Source of the DNA: Mesorhizobium sp. M2E.F.Ca.ET.219.01.1.1
Lineage (GTDB): Bacteria; Pseudomonadota; Alphaproteobacteria; Rhizobiales; Rhizobiaceae
Direction: 5' to 3'
NCBI RefSeq assembly: GCF_004016445.2
Contig: NZ_SADT02000001.1
Span: 973,630 to 1,037,629, forward strand
Length of the DNA: 64,000 nt
Made by a program: the position numbers and the translations under genes. Shown here piece by piece: positions 45,725-53,776 of the stretch. The notes beneath the pieces were generated by a model, which saw only the letters and a program-made list of their open reading frames with translations, was not told where the DNA came from and ran no database searches. Positions within the stretch are counted from its first letter, which is position 1. Each line of letters opens with the position of its first letter.

Positions 45725-46516
45725 ATGCCGGGCAATGACGTCATCCTCGCCGTGGACAATATCCACGCCACCTACAATCACGCCATCACGGCGTTGCACG
45801 GCGTCAGCTTCGAGATCAGGCAAGGCGAGATGCTGGCGCTGCTCGGCGCCAACGGCGCCGGCAAGACCACCACGCTGAAAGCTGTCTCCAACCTGCTGCC
45901 GGCCGAGCGTGGCCAGATCACCGCCGGTTCGATCAGGTTCGATGGCGAGGACGTCTCGCGGCGAAAGCCGGGCGACCTGGTGCGTGCCGGGCTCGTCCAG
46001 GTGCTGGAAGGCCGCCACTGCTTCAAGAGCCTGAGCGTCGAGGAGAACCTGGTTTCCGGTGGCATCGGCCGCAGCGGCAGCCGCGCCGAGATCAATCGGG
46101 ATCTGGAACGGGTCTATGCCCATTTCCCCCGGCTGCGGGAAAAGCGGCGGACCTTGTCGGGGCTGACCTCGGGCGGCGAACAGCAGATGACGGCAATCGG
46201 CCGGGCGCTGATGTCGCGACCGCGCCTGCTCGTCCTCGACGAACCGTCGATGGGGCTTGCCCCGCTCATCGTCCAGGACATCTTCCAGACGCTTAGAAAG
46301 CTGAACCGGGAGGCCGGCCTGTCGATCCTGGTCGCCGAGCAGAATTCGGCGGTCGCGCTTGGCTATGCCGATCATGCGACGGTGCTCGAGAACGGGGTCT
46401 CGGTTCTCTCCGGCGCCGCCGCCAGCCTGCGCCAGCGCGAGGATGTGCGCGCCTTCTATCTCGGACAACAGCCTTCGCCCGCCGCCCAACCAACCCATCT
46501 CCACGCCGTCGTGTGA
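45725..46516 (+). CDS. Branched-chain-type ABC transporter ATP-binding protein (LivF-like)
   Basis: A 263-residue ABC ATPase of the LivF group. Walker A is GANGAGKTT, VLEGRHCFKSLSVEENL the Q-loop region, LTSGGEQQM the signature and LLVLDEPSMGLAP the Walker B. AGGGAAG lies just before the ATG. With the LivG-like protein it completes a five-component importer whose genes lie wholly inside the sulfur cluster. Confidence 0.9.
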   Translation: MPGNDVILAVDNIHATYNHAITALHGVSFEIRQGEMLALLGANGAGKTTTLKAVSNLLPAERGQITAGSIRFDGEDVSRRKPGDLVRAGLVQVLEGRHCFKSLSVEENLVSGGIGRSGSRAEINRDLERVYAHFPRLREKRRTLSGLTSGGEQQMTAIGRALMSRPRLLVLDEPSMGLAPLIVQDIFQTLRKLNREAGLSILVAEQNSAVALGYADHATVLENGVSVLSGAAASLRQREDVRAFYLGQQPSPAAQPTHLHAVV

Positions 46517-46540
46517 ACCGAAATCCCAAGGAGCCATGAA

Positions 46541-47788
46541 ATGACTGTGTCCAACCTGAAGACCGACAAAGCGGCGGCCGCCGTTCCACCGGTGCCGCGT
46601 CCGGCCACCGCCGCGCATATCATCAAGGACGACGCCGAAGCGATCGCGGTCGCGCATCGCCTTGCGGCCGAGTTCGTCAAGGAGTCCTCCAAGCGCGATC
46701 GCGAGCGGATCTGGCCGGTGGCCGAGCTCGACCAGTTCTCGCAGAGCGGCCTGTGGTCGATCAATGTGCCGAAGGCGTTCGGCGGGCCGGAAGTGTCCTA
46801 CGCGACTTTGGCCAAGGTGATCGAGATCATCTCGGCGGCCGATTCCTCGATAGGCCAGATCGCGCAGAACCATCTCGGCGTCGTCGCGGCCATCCGCACC
46901 GTCTCCGACAAGGACCAGCAGGCGCTGCTCTTTGCCGAAGTGCTGAAGGGGACGCGGTTCGGCAACGCCTTTTCCGAATTCGGCTCCAAGCGCGCCGCCG
47001 ATTTCGAGACGAAGTACACCGACGCCGGCGACCATGTCATCGTCAACGGCCAGAAATTCTATTCATCGGGCGCGCTGCTTGCCCATCTGGTGCCGATCGT
47101 TGCGCTCGACGACGAGGGCCGGGCCTGGTACGCGATCGCCGATCGCGGCGCGCCCGGCCTGACCGTGATCGACGACTGGTCGAGCTTCGGCCAGCGCACG
47201 ACGCTGTCGGGCACCGTGATCATCGACAACGTCAAGGTGCCGAAGACGCATCTCGTTCCGGGTTACAAGGGTTACGACAAGCCGACCGCAGACGGCGCCA
47301 TCTTCCAGATCATCCAGGTGGCGGTGGACACCGGCATAGCACAGGCGGCGATCGACGAAACGGTCAACTTCGTCAGGACCAGGAGCCGCGCTTGGATCGA
47401 CAGCGGCGTCGACAATGCCTGGGACGATCCCTACACGATCCAGGCGGTCGGCGACCTGACGCTTCGACTGCATGCTGCCCAGGCGTTGCTCGAAAAGGCC
47501 GGCCATGCCATCGACCGCGCAGTCGCCGAGCCGACCGCCGAGACGGTGGCGCATGCGCAGATCGTCACCGCGGAAGCGAAGATCCTGTCGACCGAGATCG
47601 CGATCGCGGCGACCAACAAGCTGTTCGAACTGGCGGGCACGCGCTCGACGCTCGCCGAGCACAATCTCGACCGGCACTGGCGCAACGCCCGCACCCACAC
47701 GCTGCACGATCCGGTGCGCTGGAAATACGCCATCCTCGGCAAGTATTTCCTCAACGGCGAGAACCCGCCGTTGCACGCCTGGAGCTGA
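46541..47788 (+). CDS. sfnB: SfnB family sulfur acquisition oxidoreductase (acyl-CoA dehydrogenase fold)
   Basis: A 415-residue flavoprotein of the acyl-CoA dehydrogenase fold that matches the SfnB/DszC-like branch. FSQSGLWSINVPKAFGGPEVSYATLAKV, AQNHLGVVAAIRTVSD and GNAFSEFGSKRAADFETK are characteristic, and HTLHDPVRWKYAILGKYFLNG ends it. Members use reduced flavin in sulfur scavenging, though the exact reaction of SfnB is not settled. It begins 24 bases after the LivF-like gene and precedes two GC-rich hairpins and the flavin reductase. Reduced FMN would come from that reductase. Confidence 0.85.
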   Translation: MTVSNLKTDKAAAAVPPVPRPATAAHIIKDDAEAIAVAHRLAAEFVKESSKRDRERIWPVAELDQFSQSGLWSINVPKAFGGPEVSYATLAKVIEIISAADSSIGQIAQNHLGVVAAIRTVSDKDQQALLFAEVLKGTRFGNAFSEFGSKRAADFETKYTDAGDHVIVNGQKFYSSGALLAHLVPIVALDDEGRAWYAIADRGAPGLTVIDDWSSFGQRTTLSGTVIIDNVKVPKTHLVPGYKGYDKPTADGAIFQIIQVAVDTGIAQAAIDETVNFVRTRSRAWIDSGVDNAWDDPYTIQAVGDLTLRLHAAQALLEKAGHAIDRAVAEPTAETVAHAQIVTAEAKILSTEIAIAATNKLFELAGTRSTLAEHNLDRHWRNARTHTLHDPVRWKYAILGKYFLNGENPPLHAWS

Positions 47789-47800
47789 TCGCGCCGGCCC

Positions 47801-47857
47801 GCCGAGGCCGGCAGGCCTCGGCCACGCTTTCGCCAAGCGGCGGCCGGCATGGCCGCC
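47801..47857 (+). terminator. Two tandem GC-rich hairpins between sfnB and msuE
   Basis: GCCGAGGCC (47801-47809) and GGCCTCGGC (47814-47822) form a perfect 9-bp stem with a 4-base loop. GGCGGCC (47839-47845) and GGCCGCC (47851-47857) form a 7-bp stem right after it. No T tract follows. They may attenuate or stabilise the message between the two genes. Confidence 0.45.
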
Positions 47858-47894
47858 CAAATGTCAATCCGGAGCACCCTTGGAGGTCCGTTCC

Positions 47895-48455
47895 ATGTCC
47901 AGCCCAGCAATCGTCGGCTTTTCCGGCAACATCACCCGTCCGTCGAAGACGCGCAGTTTCGTCGATCTCGTCGTCCAGGACATCGCCACGCGCCATGGCC
48001 TGACGGGCCACACTTATGACATCGACGATGTCGGCCCGTCGCTAGGCGCAGCCAAATGGTCGCGCGATCTCGATGAGCAGGGGCAGGCGATCCTGACGCA
48101 GGTCATTGCAGCCGACGTGCTCGTGGTCGGCTCGCCGACCTACAAGGGCAGCTATACCGGGCTGTTCAAGCATTTCTTCGATCTGATCGATCCGTCGGCG
48201 CTGAGGGGCAAGCCGGTGCTGCTGACTGCGACCGGAGGCGGTGAGCGACATGCCCTGGTCGTGGAGCACCAGCTGCGGCCGCTGTTCGGCTTCTTCGAAG
48301 CCTTCACGCTGCCGACGGCTGTCTATGCCACCGACAAGGATTTTACCGATGGTGTGCTCCGGTCCGACCTAATCCTGAAGCGGGCGGCGCAGGCCGTCGA
48401 TGGGATCGCCGTTTTGCTTGCCGATAAATCGGGTGTCAGAGTGGCCGCCGAATAG
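47895..48455 (+). CDS. msuE: NADH-dependent FMN reductase (MsuE type)
   Basis: A 186-residue flavodoxin-fold reductase. IVGFSGNITRPSKTRSFVD is the FMN phosphate loop. VLVVGSPTYKGSYTGLFKHFFDLI and LLTATGGGERHALVVEHQLRPLFGFF match MsuE. The enzyme makes FMNH2 with NADH and feeds the two-component monooxygenases SsuD and SfnG encoded upstream. TGGAGG lies 8 bases before the ATG. The longer open frame overlaps sfnB in another frame and is not used. It is the last gene of the sulfur cluster proper. Confidence 0.87.
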   Translation: MSSPAIVGFSGNITRPSKTRSFVDLVVQDIATRHGLTGHTYDIDDVGPSLGAAKWSRDLDEQGQAILTQVIAADVLVVGSPTYKGSYTGLFKHFFDLIDPSALRGKPVLLTATGGGERHALVVEHQLRPLFGFFEAFTLPTAVYATDKDFTDGVLRSDLILKRAAQAVDGIAVLLADKSGVRVAAE

Positions 48456-48613
48456 TCATACGGCGGTGCCCCAGCGGCAAATCCCCAAATAGTTTGCTTT
48501 CTAATCGGCGGTCTGCATCGCAGCGGACGCCGGCCCGCGGTCATTGGCACATCCGCCGGAACTGCAATCGCCTGGCGCCGTCAATTCGAGTTCAACGACA
48601 AGGGAAGGGCTGC

Positions 48614-48733
48614 TGCTTCGGTTTCGGCGAAGCAAAGGACAGAAAAAGACTTCTTTTGGCGACCCGGCCCGGATGCTCTCTTGCGGGACCTAGAACAAGG
48701 CCCGCCTGGGAGGGCGACGCATAACAAGAGAGC
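48614..48733 (+). promoter_or_regulatory. Structured 5' leader of the SsuA/TauA-type transporter
   Basis: The 353-bp space before the transporter holds no gene but has clear RNA-like structure. TGCTTCG/CGAAGCA (48614-48620/48628-48634) is a 7-bp hairpin. A perfect 9-bp closing stem GCTCTCTTG/CAAGAGAGC (48675-48683/48725-48733) encloses a second helix CGGG/CCCG (48684-48687/48701-48704) and a short third one (48704-48706/48713-48715), giving a three-way-junction shape about 75 bases before the start. I do not match it to a known riboswitch class. It may be a regulatory leader, or chance in GC-rich DNA. Confidence 0.4.
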
Positions 48734-48808
48734 GGCTGCCGAAACGACAGCCTGGCATACGCCACTCGAATGGGCCGATGCCAGCAACAGCCATGGGGAA
48801 CCACGACA

Positions 48809-49792
48809 ATGAAGACATTCCGCAATTGCCTGCTGACCGCGGTCGGCGCGGGCCTGCTCGGCCTGGGACTTGCCGCTCCCGCTGACGCGGGCGCCATTCG
48901 CCTCGGCATGACCACCTGGGTCGGCTACGGGCCGCTCTTTCTTGCCCGCGACCTCGGCTACTTCAAGGAGGCCGGCGTTGATGTCGATCTGAAAGTGATC
49001 GAAGAATCGGCGCTCTATATGGCGGCGGTCGCCGGCGGCGATCTCGATGGCGCGGCATCCACAGTCGACGAACTGATGAAGTACCGCTCCGACGACCTCT
49101 GCTTCAAATATGTCGTGGCGCTTGACGACAGCCACGGCGGCGACGGCGTCGTCACGCAGGCCGACGTCAAGTCGCTCAAGGATCTGAAGGGCCAGCCCGT
49201 GGCCCTGAACGAGGGCTCCGTTTCCGAATTCTGGTTCAACGTGCTCCTGAAGAAGGAAGGCATGACCGAGGACGATGTCAGTGTCACCAACATGACCGCC
49301 GACGACGCCGCGACGGCCTTCATCGCCGGCCAGGTTCCCGCCGCCGTGACCTGGGAGCCGCACCTCACCGAAGTCCGCAAGGGCGGCAAAGGCAAGGTGC
49401 TGATCGACTCCACGACGACGCCTGGCCTGATCGTCGACGTGATCGCGCTCAAATGCGACCTGATCGAGAAGCATCCCGAGGATGTGAAGGCTTTGATCAA
49501 GGGCTATTACAAGGCGCTCGACTACATCAAGACCAATCCGGACAAGGCTTATGAGATCATGGCCAAGGGCATTGGCGGCTATCTCGAGAAGCCCGAGGAT
49601 TTCGCGGCCGGCGCCCAGGGCGTGCGCTACTACGACCGCGCCCGCAACCTGGAATTCTTCGGCACGCCGGAAAAGAGCGAGGCGGCCGACCTGGTGAACT
49701 TCGCCCAGGATGTCTGGGGCAAGGCCGGCAAGCTCAAGATGACGATCGACTCGAAAACCATCCTCGATACCGATTTCATCAAGGAACAGTGA
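48809..49792 (+). CDS. ABC transporter substrate-binding protein (SsuA/TauA/NMT1 family)
   Basis: A 327-residue periplasmic protein with a Sec signal (LLTAVGAGLLGLGLAAPADAG). The mature part begins IRLGMTTWVGYGPLFLARDLGYFKEAGVDV, the standard NMT1/SsuA opening, and contains ADDAATAFIAGQVPAAVTWEPHL. Family ligands include alkanesulfonates, taurine, nitrate and pyrimidines. The ATG at 48809 has GGGGAA upstream. The gene follows msuE across a 353-bp leader, so import of a sulfonate is possible. The genes on its other side suggest a nitrogen compound instead. A terminator-like hairpin follows. Confidence 0.85.
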   Translation: MKTFRNCLLTAVGAGLLGLGLAAPADAGAIRLGMTTWVGYGPLFLARDLGYFKEAGVDVDLKVIEESALYMAAVAGGDLDGAASTVDELMKYRSDDLCFKYVVALDDSHGGDGVVTQADVKSLKDLKGQPVALNEGSVSEFWFNVLLKKEGMTEDDVSVTNMTADDAATAFIAGQVPAAVTWEPHLTEVRKGGKGKVLIDSTTTPGLIVDVIALKCDLIEKHPEDVKALIKGYYKALDYIKTNPDKAYEIMAKGIGGYLEKPEDFAAGAQGVRYYDRARNLEFFGTPEKSEAADLVNFAQDVWGKAGKLKMTIDSKTILDTDFIKEQ

Positions 49793-49805
49793 GCTTTCGA
49801 AACTG

Positions 49806-49840
49806 ACAGGGTTGGTCCCTCGGGGCCGGCCCTGTTTTCT
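49806..49840 (+). terminator. Rho-independent-like attenuator after the binding-protein gene
   Basis: ACAGGGTTGG (49806-49815) pairs with CCGGCCCTGT (49826-49835) in a 10-bp stem that includes two G-U pairs, followed by TTTTCT. An outer CTTTCG/CGAAAG pairing surrounds it. It stands between the binding-protein and permease genes and probably cuts transcription so that more binding protein is made. Confidence 0.6.
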
Positions 49841-49881
49841 CGAAAGCCAGAGTTTCGCGCATAAATCACGGAGGCCATCTT

Positions 49882-50685
49882 ATGGCACAGAGGCGGACGG
49901 CGTGGACACGCCTGACGACCCCATTCGCCAACATTCCCGCCAGCACTGCAACCACGCTCGCATTGGCAATGTGGATAGCCGTGATCGGCGGCTGGGCTCT
50001 TCTGTCCTACGGCCGCGTCGTGCCGAACATGTTCCTGCCGACGCCCGGAACCGTGCTGCAGACGGCCTATCGCATGTCGCTGGACGGCAGTCTTTTCTAT
50101 CATACTTTCACCAGCGCCAAGGTGGTGATCCTGGGCTTCATCGTGTCCTCGGCGATCGCAGTGCCGCTGGGGCTGTGGATGGGCACCTACCGGGCAGTGC
50201 AGGCGCCGCTTGAGCCGCTGGTCAACTTCATCCGCTATCTGCCGGTGACCTCTTTCGTGCCGCTGTTCATCCTGTGGATCGGCATCGGTATCGAGCAGCG
50301 CATCGCAGTCATCTTCTTCGGCACGTTCTTCCAGCAGCTGGTGATGATTTCCGACTGCGCGCGCAGCGTATCGAGGGACCTGGTCAACGCCTCCTACACA
50401 CTGGGCACAAAGCGCAGCGAGGCGGTGTGGCACGTCATTTTCCCCGCAGCGCTTCCGGCGATCCTCGACACGCTCCGCGTCACCATGGGCTGGGCCTGGA
50501 CCTATCTGGTCGTGGCGGAACTCGTCGCGGCGTCGAGCGGGCTCGGCTATATCAGCCTCAAGGCGATGCGCGGCTTCCAGGTCGACGTGATCTTCATGGC
50601 GATCGCCGCGATCGGGCTTCTCGGCCTCATCACCGACACGGCATTCCGCATTCTCCGGGCAAGGGTCGCGCCATGGGCAGCCTGA
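49882..50685 (+). CDS. ABC transporter permease (SsuC/TauC type)
   Basis: A 267-residue permease with about six helices. The diagnostic parts are LPTPGTVLQTAYRMSLDGSLFYHTFTSAKVVILGFIVSSAIAVPLGLWMG and the coupling loop NASYTLGTKRSEAVWHVIFPAALPAILDTLR. GGLG-type loop ASSGLGYISLKAM follows. It belongs with the binding protein before it, and its end overlaps the ATPase start by 13 bases. Confidence 0.88.
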   Translation: MAQRRTAWTRLTTPFANIPASTATTLALAMWIAVIGGWALLSYGRVVPNMFLPTPGTVLQTAYRMSLDGSLFYHTFTSAKVVILGFIVSSAIAVPLGLWMGTYRAVQAPLEPLVNFIRYLPVTSFVPLFILWIGIGIEQRIAVIFFGTFFQQLVMISDCARSVSRDLVNASYTLGTKRSEAVWHVIFPAALPAILDTLRVTMGWAWTYLVVAELVAASSGLGYISLKAMRGFQVDVIFMAIAAIGLLGLITDTAFRILRARVAPWAA

Positions 50686-51566
50686 CTATGAACGCCTCCT
50701 CGCAAACCGCAGCCGGATCAAGGGTAGCGATGACCGAAACCATCAAGGCGAACAATTTGGACGGCGCGGCCCATGCAGCCGTCGATCAGCGTTCGGCCGT
50801 CACCACCATGGCCATCGAGGACGTGACATTGCGCTATGGCGATGCCAATGGCGTGCTGGCGCTGGACGATGTGTCGCTCAAGGTAGCCAAGAACGAATTC
50901 TGCGTCATCGTCGGCCCCTCGGGATGCGGCAAATCCAGCCTGCTCTATCTTGCCGCCGGCCTCAACGACGCGACCTCCGGCAGCATCAAGGTCGACGGCA
51001 GGGAAGTGATCGAACCCGGTCCCGACAGGGGCATGGTGTTCCAGAGCTATACCTTGTTTCCCTGGCTTACGGTGCGCGCCAACATCGAATATGGACCGAA
51101 ACGCAAGGGCCTGCCGGCGGAGCAGCGCAAGCAGATCGTCGATCAGTATCTCAATGAGGTCGGCCTCGCGCCCTTCGCGGACCACTATCCCGCGCAGCTT
51201 TCCGGCGGCATGAAGCAGCGCGTTGCGATCGCGCGGGCGCTCGCCAACGACCCGGCCGTGCTGCTGATGGACGAGCCGTTCGGCGCGCTCGACAGCCAGA
51301 CGCGCGGCACCATGCAGAAGCTGTTGCTGGGCGTGTGGGAGCGGCAGCAGAAGACGGTGCTTTTCGTCACTCACGACATCGACGAGGCGCTGGTGCTGGG
51401 CGATCGCGTCCTGGTGATGACGGCGCGGCCCGGCAAGATCAAGGCCGAGATCAAGGTCGACATCCCGCGGCCGCGTTCGATGGACGTGATCCTCGAGCCC
51501 GACTTCATCGCGCTCAAGCGCCGCATCCTCGGCCTCCTGCACGACGAGATCGACGAGGATCACTAA
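50673..51566 (+). CDS. ABC transporter ATP-binding protein (SsuB/TauB type)
   Basis: A 297-residue ATPase with Walker A GPSGCGKSS, signature LSGGMKQRVAIARAL and Walker B VLLMDEPFGALD. The switch HDIDEAL and end RPRSMDVIL are typical of the nitrate/sulfonate group. It has a 45-residue N-terminal extension. The ATG at 50673 lies inside the permease gene; the ATG at 50688 just after the permease stop is an alternative. Confidence 0.88.
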   Translation: MGSLTMNASSQTAAGSRVAMTETIKANNLDGAAHAAVDQRSAVTTMAIEDVTLRYGDANGVLALDDVSLKVAKNEFCVIVGPSGCGKSSLLYLAAGLNDATSGSIKVDGREVIEPGPDRGMVFQSYTLFPWLTVRANIEYGPKRKGLPAEQRKQIVDQYLNEVGLAPFADHYPAQLSGGMKQRVAIARALANDPAVLLMDEPFGALDSQTRGTMQKLLLGVWERQQKTVLFVTHDIDEALVLGDRVLVMTARPGKIKAEIKVDIPRPRSMDVILEPDFIALKRRILGLLHDEIDEDH

Positions 51567-51682
51567 ACAGCCTCTCGACATAGGGTTTCTGAAAAGGTTG
51601 CAGGCTTGTAGGCGGCACGATTTTCATCGTCTATTTTCGTGAAATCAGCGCAGATGCTGGGGGTTGGCCGAAGCCTCTCAGC

Positions 51683-51866
51683 TTCGTCATCCACGGGCGG
51701 AGCGGGAGCGAAGCGGACGCGGAGACCCGAGGATCCATTCCGTGACCTTGGTCGAAGAATGCAGCGGAGCAGAATTCTGCACCGCGGCGACGCCTCAACT
51801 TCACGGAATGGATTCTAGGGTCTGCGCGCGTCGCTTCGCTCCTTGCTCCGCCCTAAAATGACGAGG
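51683..51866. repeat. REP/BIME-like inverted repeat pair
   Basis: Two imperfect inverted arms of about 63 bp lie at 51683-51745 and 51801-51866. Each contains GGGCGGAGC...GAGCGAAGCG... and ATCCATTCCGTGA or its reverse. The 55-bp centre holds the perfect palindrome GCAGAATTCTGC. This fills most of the 358-bp space between the transporter and the convergent GMC gene. It has no gene. Such pairs are common in rhizobial genomes and may also act as a bidirectional terminator. Confidence 0.65.
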
Positions 51867-51924
51867 TTTGGAGGGCTTAAGCCAATTCCGGACGTTTGTG
51901 ACGGTTCACCGAAATAGCTGCGAC

Positions 51925-53541
51925 CTATTTGCCGTTGCGCGCCGAGCCGAGGATCATCTCGGAAGCCTTCTGGCCGATCATCATGCTTGGCGCGTTGGTG
52001 TTGCCGCCGATCAGTTTCGGCATGACCGAAGCATCCGCGACGCGAAGCCCTTCGACGCCCCGCACCTTGAGCGTCGCCGGATCGACGACGGCCATGTCGT
52101 CGGTTCCCATCTTGCAGGTCCCGACCGGGTGATAGACGGTCAGCGCCTCGGCGCACAGATAGGCCAGGATCTCGTCGTCGCTGCTTACATCCTTGCCCGG
52201 AAGCATCTCCTTGCCGCGCACGCTGTCGAACTCGGGCGAGGCAAAAATCCGGCGCGCGATCTTGATGCCTTCAACCAGCACCATGGCGTCGTCTTCATGC
52301 GTGAAGAAGCGGTGGTCGATGAGGACGTCGCGGCGGGAATTGTCGCGCGACAGCCTGATCTCGCCCACGCTTTTCGGCCTCAGAACGCAGGTGTGAATGG
52401 CGTAGCCGTGACCGTATTCGATCAGCCTGCCGCGATGGCTGCGATATCCAGGCACGAAGTGGAACTGGATGTCGGGCAGGCCATTCGTGTACCTGGTTTT
52501 GGCAAAGCCGCCGGCTTCGACATAGTTGGTGGTGAGCATGCCCTTGCGGCGCGCGAAATACTGGAAAGGCGCTGCCGCGATGCGCGGCAGATTGGCAAGC
52601 GACAGGCCGAGCGTCCTGGTGCTCCTGGAGCGCACGGTGATCATGCCGTCGACATGGTCCTGCAGGTTCTTGCCGACGCCCGGCAGGTCGAGCACCGGCG
52701 CGATGCCGATCGCTTGGAGTTCGGCAGCGGAACCGATCCCCGAGGCCATCAATATCCTGGGCGAGTTGATGGCACCGGCCGAAAGCACGATCTCGCGGCT
52801 GGCCGAGAGCGTCTTCTGCTGGCCCTGATGCCGAATGCGCAGTCCCGTGGCGCGACCCTCGGCGATGACCAGATCGATCACCTCGCATTGGCTGAGCAAT
52901 GTCAGGTTCTTGCGATGAAGCACCGGACGCATAAAGGCGCTGAAGCTGCTGAAGCGCTGCCCGCGATCCTGCGTGACGTTGTAGATGCCAAGGCCATACT
53001 GGCTTTCGGCGTTGAAGTCGGCGTTGGCGGGGAGGTCGGCGTTCTTGCCGGCCTTGACGAACATGCTTGAAAGCACGTTCGGATCGCGCGGATTGTCGAC
53101 CAGCAATTCGCCGTCGCTGCCGTGATAGCGCGAGTCCTGGCCAAGCAGGTTGCACTCCAGCTTCCTGAACACGGGCAGCACGTCGCGGTAGGCCCAGCCG
53201 GCGCAGCCGAGACCGGCCCATTCGTCATAATCCTCGGCGGCGCCGCGGATATAGACCATCGAGTTGATCGAGCTCGATCCGCCCAGCGCCTTGCCGCGGT
53301 TGACTGGAATGCTGCGGTTGTTGAGCTGCGGTTGCGGCACGCCGACGAAACAATAGTCGTAGTTTGGGTTTCCATAGAGCGAGAGAATGCCCGCCGGCAC
53401 CTTGACCCGCAGGCTGTTGTCGCTGCCTCCGGCCTCGATCAGGCACACTTTGACCGATGGGTCGGCGCTCAGCCGATTGGCCACCACGCAACCGGCCGAG
53501 CCGGCGCCCACGACAATGTAGTCAAAGCTCTCAGTCTGCAT
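51925..53541 (-). CDS. GMC family oxidoreductase (choline dehydrogenase-like)
   Basis: A 538-residue flavoenzyme. YIVVGAGSAGCVVANRLS (8-25) binds FAD, GKALGGSSSINSMVYIRG is the GMC signature 1, and GAINSPRILMASGIG signature 2. The catalytic histidine lies in YHPVGTCKMG and the partner asparagine in GGNTNAPSMMIG. It oxidises an alcohol to an aldehyde and passes electrons to the quinone pool or to oxygen. The similarity to choline dehydrogenase is general and does not fix the substrate. It converges on the transporter and diverges from the flavin monooxygenase, so the two oxidases probably serve one pathway. Confidence 0.88.
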   Translation of the reverse strand: MQTESFDYIVVGAGSAGCVVANRLSADPSVKVCLIEAGGSDNSLRVKVPAGILSLYGNPNYDYCFVGVPQPQLNNRSIPVNRGKALGGSSSINSMVYIRGAAEDYDEWAGLGCAGWAYRDVLPVFRKLECNLLGQDSRYHGSDGELLVDNPRDPNVLSSMFVKAGKNADLPANADFNAESQYGLGIYNVTQDRGQRFSSFSAFMRPVLHRKNLTLLSQCEVIDLVIAEGRATGLRIRHQGQQKTLSASREIVLSAGAINSPRILMASGIGSAAELQAIGIAPVLDLPGVGKNLQDHVDGMITVRSRSTRTLGLSLANLPRIAAAPFQYFARRKGMLTTNYVEAGGFAKTRYTNGLPDIQFHFVPGYRSHRGRLIEYGHGYAIHTCVLRPKSVGEIRLSRDNSRRDVLIDHRFFTHEDDAMVLVEGIKIARRIFASPEFDSVRGKEMLPGKDVSSDDEILAYLCAEALTVYHPVGTCKMGTDDMAVVDPATLKVRGVEGLRVADASVMPKLIGGNTNAPSMMIGQKASEMILGSARNGK

Positions 53542-53776
53542 GCCCAGCCCCTCGAGAATGGCGGAACTCTAGGTGCGTCCATGGGCGCGAGAAATTCGGA
53601 AATGGTTACGCGTGACTTCGGAGATTCGTTATGGGCTCGCGCCGGCACGTGCTGCTACTTGTGAGCGCCAGTAAGAAGCGGTCGGATGGCGCAGCCTATC
53701 TGCATCCACCCACTGCCCAAGATCGGGTTTCATCCCGCGCAGCGGAAGCTGTCGGATGATCAAAAAAGGACTGAGC

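Noticed and set aside
48661..48740. Guanidine-I (ykkC) riboswitch
   Set aside because: The structured leader has a stretch similar to the 3' end of ykkC, but the conserved CTAGGG and GGTCCGAGAG parts are absent.
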